The translations under genes and the position numbers were made by a program. From contig CAJTFW010000003.1 of the NCBI GenBank assembly GCA_910575445.1, positions 248,001 to 312,000 of the forward strand: 64,000 nt of DNA, in the 5' to 3' direction. How positions within the stretch are numbered: position 1 is the first letter of the stretch; each line of letters begins with the position of its first letter. Below the pieces are notes generated by a model. It ran no database searches. It saw only the letters and a program-made list of their open reading frames with translations, and was not told the origin of the DNA. Origin of the DNA: Lachnospiraceae bacterium (GTDB taxonomy: Bacteria; Bacillota; Clostridia; Lachnospirales; Lachnospiraceae). Shown one piece after another: positions 34,803-41,706 of the stretch.

Positions 34803-36296
34803 ATGAGATTTTCCTATAAAATATTGTTCTGCAGCATCTTTATTATGGCAGTGTCTTTTGGTGTGGGCGGCTATGTATTTGTCGGCGATGTCTTTCAGGC
34901 GTCTCTAGAGCGCGAGATGGGACAGGCAAAGGATGAAAGCAGCATCTTGCAGTTTGCATTTGAGACAGCGGCACTGAATATTCCGTCCAAATACGATATG
35001 CTGCAGAATTCGGTCATTGAGGAAATCGGAGCTAACTTAGAAAAGGGCGGACAGGGAAGGCTTCTAAGGCTCTTAGACGAGCGTGGAGTGGTTCTGTATG
35101 CCAGCGAGGGATTTTATCCCGATACCGCGCTTCTTGACTGTATAAGGCCCAATACGCGTGCATGGAGGGTGATTTCTCAGGATGGACACTATTATATCCA
35201 GACTGGAACACTTGTGACGACACTTGACCGTATCTTGTATTTAGAGACCATGCGGGATATTACCGCGGTCTATGCAGAGCGCACCAGAGGCTTTCTCGTC
35301 TATCGAAATATGACACTTTTGATTCTGATTTTCAGCTCGGTGGTTATGTATTTTCTCTCTTCTTGGCTGACAAAGCCTATTCGTCTTCTGACACAGGCAA
35401 CCAAAAAGATGACGGCAGGAGACTATGGATACCGGGCCAGGGAGATAAGCTTTGATGAGATGGGACAGCTGACACATGATTTTAACCATATGGCGGGAGT
35501 GTTAGAAGAAAATATTCATAAACTTCAGGAGGAAATAAGGGCCAGAGAGGACTTTATCGCAGCTTTTTCCCATGAACTAAAGACCCCTTTAACAGCGGTG
35601 ATTGGATATGCAGACCTGCTGCGCTCAAGAAAGTTAGATGAGGAGAAACATCTTCTGTCTGCCAATTATATCTATACCGAAGGCAAGCGTCTAGAAGCGA
35701 TGTCCCTTCGGCTGTTGGATATTATTGTGACCAAGCGAACAGCCATCGAACGACAAGAAGAAAAGGTGGAGAGCCTTTTTGCCTATCTAAAAGAGGTATA
35801 TGGAGAGGAAAAGGACCTTTTAATAGTCTTTTGCTATCAGCCGGGCATCGTATGGGTGGAGGCAGACCTTCTGAAATCTGTGCTGATAAATCTGATTGAC
35901 AATGCCTGTAAAGCTTCAAAGTCTGAAGACACGGTGGAAGTCATAGGAGAGAAGACAGAAGAAGGGTATCTGTTCTCGGTAAAAGACCACGGCGTTGGTA
36001 TACCTGCAGAGGAATGTAAAAAGATTACAGAGGCATTCTATATGGTGGATAAATCGCGCGCAAGAAGTCTAAATGGAGCAGGGCTTGGGCTTGCGCTGTG
36101 TGTGGAGATTCTAAAGCTTCATGGAAGCGAGCTGAGGATTGAGAGCATTGAAGGAGAGGGAAGCTGTTTTAGTTTTCTATTGACGGATAAGGAGGCAGAG
36201 GCGGATGGGGAGAAAAAGGAGTGTACAACTGGCAGTTCTTTTGGCGGTGGTGGTCTGCTTCTCAGCGATGGGCCCCGAACGAATCGCACGCTATAA
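34803..36296 (+). CDS. Membrane sensor histidine kinase
   Basis: A 497-residue kinase with two transmembrane helices (about 7-27 and 165-185) flanking an extracytoplasmic sensor domain, a HAMP linker, the phospho-His box FSHELKTPLTAVIGYADL, the N box LINLIDNACKAS and the G boxes VKDHGVGIP and GAGLGLALC. It pairs with the regulator upstream. The last 30 codons lie past the ATPase domain and overlap the next gene by 92 bases in another frame. Confidence 0.92.
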   Translation: MRFSYKILFCSIFIMAVSFGVGGYVFVGDVFQASLEREMGQAKDESSILQFAFETAALNIPSKYDMLQNSVIEEIGANLEKGGQGRLLRLLDERGVVLYASEGFYPDTALLDCIRPNTRAWRVISQDGHYYIQTGTLVTTLDRILYLETMRDITAVYAERTRGFLVYRNMTLLILIFSSVVMYFLSSWLTKPIRLLTQATKKMTAGDYGYRAREISFDEMGQLTHDFNHMAGVLEENIHKLQEEIRAREDFIAAFSHELKTPLTAVIGYADLLRSRKLDEEKHLLSANYIYTEGKRLEAMSLRLLDIIVTKRTAIERQEEKVESLFAYLKEVYGEEKDLLIVFCYQPGIVWVEADLLKSVLINLIDNACKASKSEDTVEVIGEKTEEGYLFSVKDHGVGIPAEECKKITEAFYMVDKSRARSLNGAGLGLALCVEILKLHGSELRIESIEGEGSCFSFLLTDKEAEADGEKKECTTGSSFGGGGLLLSDGPRTNRTL

Positions 36297-37032
36297 GGAC
36301 CGCTCTTTGCTCAATGAGATTACAGTGGAAGAGAAAGAGGATTCTAGCAATGGCTATCGTTATCAGATGAACAGCAATGAAAGACTGTATCTTCTCTCTG
36401 AGTGTTTAAGTCATCAGTTACTTCCTGAGAGTGAGCAAAGTGCTAAGATAAGAGAAAATTCTTCTGGATTAGACTATGAGGATTTTGCGGGAACTTATGC
36501 GTTTGTAATGAATCGCCAGGGACCTTCAGAGAGAGAGATTACAGATGCGCAAATCTATGAAATCTGCAACCGCGAGTTGGAAGAGTTAAAAAGGCTTGGC
36601 ATCTTGCCAGAAGATGTCAAAGAGGTGGATACGCTTTCGTACAGTGCGGTATTATATTCTGCGATTGATGTGCTAGAGCCGCAGAACAATATGCCCGTGT
36701 GGCGGGTCAGTCTCTCGACAAAACAGCAGAACACCAACAAAGCCAATCGTCTGATTGACCTTTATCTGGATGCACAGACAGGAAAAGTGTATTCTTTCTA
36801 TGCACGTACCGAGAAAAGCTGGGAGGAATTAGAGCCAGAGAATATTATCAAACAGTGGGAAAGCTATCTGGGACTAACTGGAAAAGAAGAGTATCTGTCA
36901 GACAATCCGCTGTTAGAGACAACCTCAAACTATAAAAAATACCGGTTTCCGGGGATGGACGAGGGGACAACGATTGTAACGATTGGATTTTATGAAGGAA
37001 TTCACGAATTATTTATTAAAGTGACTTCATGA
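36205..37032 (+). CDS. Exported protein of unknown function, two-component operon
   Basis: I do not recognise this 275-residue protein. A short N-terminal hydrophobic helix (about 8-25) follows a basic start (MGRKRSVQ), so it is exported or membrane anchored. The body is acidic, with two alpha-beta stretches (LSYSAVLYSAIDVL, VWRVSLSTKQQ...LYLDAQTGKVYSFYA) that resemble PepSY-like modules. AAGGAGG lies 10 bases before ATG 36205. It starts inside the kinase gene, so it is probably translated by coupling, and may act with the kinase or the amidase downstream. Confidence 0.65.
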   Translation: MGRKRSVQLAVLLAVVVCFSAMGPERIARYKDRSLLNEITVEEKEDSSNGYRYQMNSNERLYLLSECLSHQLLPESEQSAKIRENSSGLDYEDFAGTYAFVMNRQGPSEREITDAQIYEICNRELEELKRLGILPEDVKEVDTLSYSAVLYSAIDVLEPQNNMPVWRVSLSTKQQNTNKANRLIDLYLDAQTGKVYSFYARTEKSWEELEPENIIKQWESYLGLTGKEEYLSDNPLLETTSNYKKYRFPGMDEGTTIVTIGFYEGIHELFIKVTS

Positions 37033-37147
37033 TGCAGATTGGATGCAAAACAGGGATAAAATAAACAAATGATGAGGGAAGTGTGTGTAAGAGAAAGCCG
37101 ATAAGAACTGTTTCGAGTGTTTGAAGAAACAGAAAGGATGACGAAAA

Positions 37148-37945
37148 TTGAAATGGAGCCTTCAAAAGATAGAGATTACAGTGGCAGCAGTGGTACTTGT
37201 AATATTGCTTGTATGGATGGGAAGCGCAGGCGTGTGGTCTGCAAATGGGGAAATCGCAGAAGAGGAGGATAAACAGGTCTTTCGGGAACAGATTGCGGTG
37301 AAGATGGATGTAACAAAGGGGCTTCTTGGAGGAACAGAGAAGGAATACATCTACTATACGGGACTAGAGGGGGGTGCTAAAAAGGCGCCAGACGAAATCG
37401 TGATAGCGATTGATGCAGGACATGGCGGTGCAGATGATGGATGTGTCAGAAGAGGGGTAAAAGAAAAGGAAGTCAACTATAAGATAGCTGAGAAAGTGCA
37501 AAAAAAACTGATGGGTCTGGGCTATCAGGTAGTGATGGTTCGGGAATCTGATACCTTTATGACGCTTACCAAGCGGGTAAAGGTGGCCAGAAGGGCGCAT
37601 GCGGATATCTATGTTAGTATTCATCAAAATTCCAGTGATATTACAAGTGCAAGAGGTGTGGAAGCCTATTATAGCGGGCAAAATGCCAAAGAAGACAGCA
37701 AGCGTTTAGCAGAGCTTTTACATGCACAGGTACTTCAGGAGACAGGGGCAAACAAACGTTCGATATATGAATGGGAAGAGTTCCATGTGATTCGGGAGTC
37801 CGTGATGCCATCGTGCTTGATTGAGACAGGATTTTTAACCAATGCATCCGAACGCTATCGGCTGTCCGATGACTCGTACCAGGAGAAGATAGCAGAAGGG
37901 ATTGTCTCCGGGATTCAGCAGTATTTTAACCCGGAGACAGAGTAG
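37148..37945 (+). CDS. N-acetylmuramoyl-L-alanine amidase
   Basis: A 265-residue Amidase_3-family enzyme, which cuts the bond between muramic acid and the peptide in the cell wall. A TTG start at 37148 gives an N-terminal transmembrane anchor (about 8-28). The zinc ligands and active site are in AIDAGHGGADDG, EVNYKIAEKV, YVSIHQNSS and CLIETGFLTN. It ends two bases before the stop of the minus-strand ABC-F gene. It lies 115 bases after the unknown exported gene, so it may belong to the same operon and be an output of the two-component system. Confidence 0.9.
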   Translation: MKWSLQKIEITVAAVVLVILLVWMGSAGVWSANGEIAEEEDKQVFREQIAVKMDVTKGLLGGTEKEYIYYTGLEGGAKKAPDEIVIAIDAGHGGADDGCVRRGVKEKEVNYKIAEKVQKKLMGLGYQVVMVRESDTFMTLTKRVKVARRAHADIYVSIHQNSSDITSARGVEAYYSGQNAKEDSKRLAELLHAQVLQETGANKRSIYEWEEFHVIRESVMPSCLIETGFLTNASERYRLSDDSYQEKIAEGIVSGIQQYFNPETE

Positions 37946-37947
37946 CG

Positions 37948-39864
37948 TTACTCGCTTAATTGTTCCCACTCTTCATAGAGACTCTCTAGTTTTGCTAGAA
38001 GGGTCTCTTTTTCTGTGGAAAGCTTTGTGACTTCTTCAACATTGGTAAAGATATCTTCTCTGGTAAGCAATTCATCAATTTCTTTGTCTCTAATCTCAAG
38101 TTCTTCAATCTGGGACTCTACGCGCTTTAAGTCATTTTGCTTTTTGCGAAGCTGTGCCTGAAGTTCTTTTTGTTGTTTCCAGGAAATCTTGTTTTGGGAT
38201 TCGCTGTCTTCTGTGGCGGCTTCTGCCTTTGTGGCTTTGACAGAGGTAAAATCTGTCATGGTCTCTTTTTTCTCGATATAGTAATCATAGTTTCCAATAT
38301 AGCTAGTCAGGGTCTTATCAGCTAAGTCTAAAATCCTGGTAGCAGTCATATTGATAAAATACCGGTCATGAGAGACAAAGAGAACGGTGCCCGTATAGTG
38401 CGTAAGTGCATGCTCTAAGATTTCTTTGGAGACGATATCCAAGTGGTTAGTCGGCTCGTCAAGAATCAAAAAATTGGCTTCAGAGAGCATTAGTTTGGCA
38501 AGAGATACGCGTCCGCGCTCGCCGCCGCTTAGGTCTTTAATCTGTTTAAAGACGTCATCACCTGTAAATAAAAAGGCAGCTAAGACATTGCGAATCTTGG
38601 TGTTCGTCAGGGTTGGATAAGCGTCGCTTAATTCTTCAAAAACAGTCTTGTCCATATGAAGCACATGGTGTTCCTGGTCATAGTAACCGATTTTTACACG
38701 GGCACCTAGCTGAAATTCTCCGGCGTCTGCGGGGATAACAGCATTTAATATCTTAAGAATCGTGGTCTTACCAGTGCCGTTTTGTCCAATCAGGGCGACG
38801 CGCTCGCCGCGTTTTATCTCAAAGTGAAGGTCACAAAAGAGCGTCTGAGATGGGAATGCCTTAGAAAGACGTGAGACACTTAGCACATCATTGCCACTTG
38901 GATAACGGGGCTCTAACTCGATATGCATATCGGTACGGGCCTCTGTGGGCTTATCTAGGACCTCTATCTTATCAAGCATCTTTTCCCGGCTCTCAGCGCG
39001 GCGAATGGATTTTTCACGGTTAAAGGACTTTAGACGGGCAATAACTTCTTCCTGGTGCTTGATTTCCTGCTGCTGGTTTAGGTAGGCTTGAAGAGCGGCT
39101 TCACGAAGGGCCTTTTTTTTCTGAGCATAGTCAGAGTAGTTGCCACTAAAGGTGGTGACAATGCCCTGGTCAATCTCAACAATTTTAGTGACCACACGAT
39201 TTAAGAAATAGCGGTCATGGGAGACGATAATGATAGCACCCTGATAATTCATAAGAAAGGTCTCAAGCCAGGCGATAGAGTCCATATCCAGGTGGTTGGT
39301 TGGCTCGTCCAACAGGATAATATCCGGGCGGGAGAGAAGGAGTTTTCCCAGACTAACCCTGGTCTTCTGCCCCCCGGAGAGGGTATCAACTGGTTTGCTA
39401 AAATCGGACTCTGCAAAGCCAAGCCCTTTTAGAACACCGGTGATTTCACTTTTCCAGGCGTAGCCGTTTTGTTGCTCAAAGGTGTGGTTTAAGCGGTCAT
39501 AGGTGTTCATAAGAGCTGCCAGGGTGTCGCCTTCGGCGTGTTTCATGGACTGCTCCAACTCTCGCATACGGGATTCGATGGCGAGGATATCTTGTTTGAC
39601 GGTTAGAAGTTCATCGAAGATGGTGTTGCCAGTAGTCATCTCCTGGTGCTGTGCCAGGTAGCCGATACTTTTGCCGCGGGTGATAATAACCTGGCCATCG
39701 TCAGCAGAAAGATAACCGATAATGATTTTTAGCAGAGTGGATTTACCAGCACCGTTGATGCCAACGATAGCGGTTTTTTCGCGTTCTTCTATATGAAAAG
39801 AGGCATCTTTTAGAACATGATGGTCTCCGAAAGATTTGTTAATATTTTGACATGATAGTATCAT
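37948..39864 (-). CDS. ABC-F family ATPase (YdiF-like)
   Basis: A 638-residue soluble protein with two ABC domains: Walker A GINGAGKST and GQNGTGKTT, signatures TLSGGQKTRVSLG and DLSGGERGRVSLA, Walker B LLDEPTNHLD twice, a linker between them, and a C-terminal charged coiled coil. ABC-F proteins act on the ribosome and some give antibiotic resistance. ATG 39864 (start MILSCQNINKSF) has GGAG upstream; the ATG at 39879 has none. The long untranslated leader is described separately. Housekeeping and resistance roles are both possible. Confidence 0.88.
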   Translation of the reverse strand: MILSCQNINKSFGDHHVLKDASFHIEEREKTAIVGINGAGKSTLLKIIIGYLSADDGQVIITRGKSIGYLAQHQEMTTGNTIFDELLTVKQDILAIESRMRELEQSMKHAEGDTLAALMNTYDRLNHTFEQQNGYAWKSEITGVLKGLGFAESDFSKPVDTLSGGQKTRVSLGKLLLSRPDIILLDEPTNHLDMDSIAWLETFLMNYQGAIIIVSHDRYFLNRVVTKIVEIDQGIVTTFSGNYSDYAQKKKALREAALQAYLNQQQEIKHQEEVIARLKSFNREKSIRRAESREKMLDKIEVLDKPTEARTDMHIELEPRYPSGNDVLSVSRLSKAFPSQTLFCDLHFEIKRGERVALIGQNGTGKTTILKILNAVIPADAGEFQLGARVKIGYYDQEHHVLHMDKTVFEELSDAYPTLTNTKIRNVLAAFLFTGDDVFKQIKDLSGGERGRVSLAKLMLSEANFLILDEPTNHLDIVSKEILEHALTHYTGTVLFVSHDRYFINMTATRILDLADKTLTSYIGNYDYYIEKKETMTDFTSVKATKAEAATEDSESQNKISWKQQKELQAQLRKKQNDLKRVESQIEELEIRDKEIDELLTREDIFTNVEEVTKLSTEKETLLAKLESLYEEWEQLSE

Positions 39865-39935
39865 AAGTGTGTTCTCCATTTTGTTACTTGTTATTGCGTA
39901 GTTCTTTTTATTATAGCGGAAGGGGGGAAAAAGGC

Positions 39936-40048
39936 AAGAGGTTTTGGGAGATTAGCTTTTTCAAATTCACAGTTGCTAATTAAACGATAGACCTCTTTCT
40001 TTTTGTTGGTTATGCGACTATTATACGTCTTTTTCTCAACTTTATCAA
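39936..40048 (-). promoter_or_regulatory. Promoter and attenuator-like leader of the ABC-F gene
   Basis: On the minus strand TTGATA (40048-40043), 17 bases, TATAAT (40025-40020) is a strong promoter. About 150 bases of leader follow before ATG 39864. Within it AAGAGGT/ACCTCTT (39997-39991 with 39942-39936) and ATTAGC/GCTAAT (inside) form a nested hairpin, followed by GCCTTTTTCCC. This looks like a terminator-type structure in the leader. The promoter and start site are solid; attenuation is inference. Confidence 0.55.
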
Positions 40049-40078
40049 CTTTATTTTTGCTGCTTTTAGGACTTTTTG

Positions 40079-40107
40079 TTGACAAGAGGACTTTATAGTG
40101 GTATTGT
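40079..40107 (+). promoter_or_regulatory. Promoter of the XRE-Rpn genes
   Basis: TTGACA (40079-40084), 17 bases, TATTGT (40102-40107). It lies 25 bases before ATG 40132 and diverges from the ABC-F promoter. Confidence 0.65.
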
Positions 40108-40131
40108 TTTTAAAAAGAGAAGGTGAATAAC

Positions 40132-40512
40132 ATGCATGAGCGTATTAGAAAATTACGAAAAACTTTAGAACTGACACAACAAGAATTTGGTGAACGTATT
40201 GGAATGAAAAGAAATAGTATTGCTCTCATCGAAGGCGGTCGTAATACTTCAGAACAAACCATTTTTGCAATTTGTCGGGAATTTAATGTAAACGAAGAAT
40301 GGCTTCGAACTGGAAATGGTAAGATGTTTAATCTCGTTCCAGAAGAAGACCTATATTCTAAAGCCGCAGCATCTATACTAAAAGACAACGATGCCCTCGC
40401 TATAGAAGCCTTAAAGCTTTATTTTGAGCTGAGCCCTGAAGCTAAAAAATCTGTGACCGACTACATTCTACAACTGTCGGATATGATTCGAAAATATAAT
40501 ACTAAAGTATAG
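40132..40512 (+). CDS. XRE-family helix-turn-helix regulator
   Basis: A 126-residue protein with an N-terminal XRE/Cro helix-turn-helix (RIRKLRKTLELTQQEFGERIGMKRNSIALIEGG, residues about 4-37) followed by FNVNEEWLRTGNG, typical of phage-like repressors in Clostridia. The C-terminal half is helical. GAAGG lies 9 bases before ATG 40132. The Rpn-family gene follows after about 50 bases, a common neighbourhood for mobile or accessory DNA. Targets are unknown. Confidence 0.82.
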   Translation: MHERIRKLRKTLELTQQEFGERIGMKRNSIALIEGGRNTSEQTIFAICREFNVNEEWLRTGNGKMFNLVPEEDLYSKAAASILKDNDALAIEALKLYFELSPEAKKSVTDYILQLSDMIRKYNTKV

Positions 40513-40565
40513 TACTTGTGGGCATTGTTTTTAAAAATAATAATTTAGGAAAGCCAGGTGAACTT

Positions 40566-41453
40566 ATGTCAGAATTTTTAATGAAGCCAAAGATTGATTT
40601 CGCTTTTAAAGAAATCATGATGAATGAACAGGCAAGAATTGGTTTTTTATCCGCCATATTGAAATTAGACCCGACAGATATTAAAACAACTGAATTACTG
40701 AATACCAATCTTCGTAAGCTCCATGAGGACGAAAAGCAAGGCATCCTGGATGTGAGAATTCTTTTGAATAATGCTACAGAAATTGATATCGAAATTCAGC
40801 TTTCCATGCTTAATGTATGGGCAGACCGCGCATTGTTCTATTTGGCCAAGATGTATACAGAACAGATTCGCCCCGGCCAGAATTATTCTGTCTTTAAAAA
40901 ATGTGTAAGCATCAGTATCTTAGATTTTATACTTTTCCAGGAGGATACAGAATTTTATTCTTGCTTTCACATTCGCGAAGACAACCGCCACACACTCTAT
41001 ACAGATAAGATGGAATTCCATATCTTAGAACTTCCCAAGCTTCCTGATGAGTTAAAAGAGGATAGTGGAGATATTCTGTTGTGGGCAAAATTTATCAATG
41101 CTGAGCGAAAGGAGGAGTTTGATATGTTGGCAGAGAAAAATGTTTATATTGAAAGCGCTTATGAGCAGTTACAAGTTATCAGCCAGGACAGGCAAAAGCG
41201 TCTGGAATATGAGGCTAGGGAAAAAGCAATTCTAGATTATAATCAAGGGATGTTTGAAGCAGAACAGCGCGGTATGCAAAGAGGTAAACAAGAAGGCATA
41301 CAGCAAGGCAGACAAGAAGGCATATATGCAATTATATCTGGTGGCTTGGAAGATGGTCTTTCTGAAGAACGCATTTTATCTAGACTTCAACAGTATTTTA
41401 GCCTTACTAAAGAACAGGCAATGCAATATTATCATCAATTTACAAAAAAATAA
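40566..41453 (+). CDS. Rpn-family recombination-promoting nuclease/putative transposase
   Basis: A 295-residue PD-(D/E)XK-type protein of the Rpn (YhgA-like) family. The N-terminus has PKIDFAFKEIM; the nuclease core is visible as LDVRILLNNATEIDIEIQL (about residues 60-80), and FYLAKMYTEQIRPGQ follows. The C-terminus carries a GQE/KQEG-rich repeat (EQRGMQRGKQEGIQQGRQEG). GCCAGGTG lies upstream of ATG 40566. These proteins raise recombination and occur in many copies per genome. A second short fragment with the same start lies just after it. Confidence 0.8.
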   Translation: MSEFLMKPKIDFAFKEIMMNEQARIGFLSAILKLDPTDIKTTELLNTNLRKLHEDEKQGILDVRILLNNATEIDIEIQLSMLNVWADRALFYLAKMYTEQIRPGQNYSVFKKCVSISILDFILFQEDTEFYSCFHIREDNRHTLYTDKMEFHILELPKLPDELKEDSGDILLWAKFINAERKEEFDMLAEKNVYIESAYEQLQVISQDRQKRLEYEAREKAILDYNQGMFEAEQRGMQRGKQEGIQQGRQEGIYAIISGGLEDGLSEERILSRLQQYFSLTKEQAMQYYHQFTKK

Positions 41454-41470
41454 TAAAACAAGAAGGATTT

Positions 41471-41592
41471 ATGTCAGAGTTTTTGATGAAAATTGCTATT
41501 GGAAGATTATTTTTGAAGACTATGATAGAGTCCATTGGCGAAGTCAAGACTGGTATGTGTACCCTATGGATGCCGATAGGATAACGAAATAA
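41471..41592 (+). pseudogene. Remnant beginning like the Rpn gene
   Basis: AGAAGGATTT-ATGTCAGAGTTTTTGATGAAA at 41461-41491 repeats the start of the Rpn gene upstream (MSEFLMK), then runs 36 codons to a stop at 41579-41581. Another frame over the same bases, ending at 41592, encodes DYDRVHWRSQDWYVYPMDADRITK, which looks like the tail of another protein. This suggests decay or recombination at a former second copy. Confidence 0.4.
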
Positions 41593-41610
41593 CTGTACCG
41601 GGGTGGAGTG

Positions 41611-41641
41611 TTGACAGAATTTGGAAATGTGGTAATATAAT
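41611..41641 (+). promoter_or_regulatory. Promoter of the secreted transglutaminase/Fn3 gene
   Basis: TTGACA (41611-41616) with TAATAT (41633-41638, 16 bases) or TATAAT (41636-41641, 19 bases). It lies 66 bases before ATG 41707. Confidence 0.55.
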
Positions 41642-41706
41642 AGTGTGATAATCTATAGGAGAAAGGACTAGAGGATTGTCATAAAAAAAGAGAAGGAGTG
41701 AAGAAG

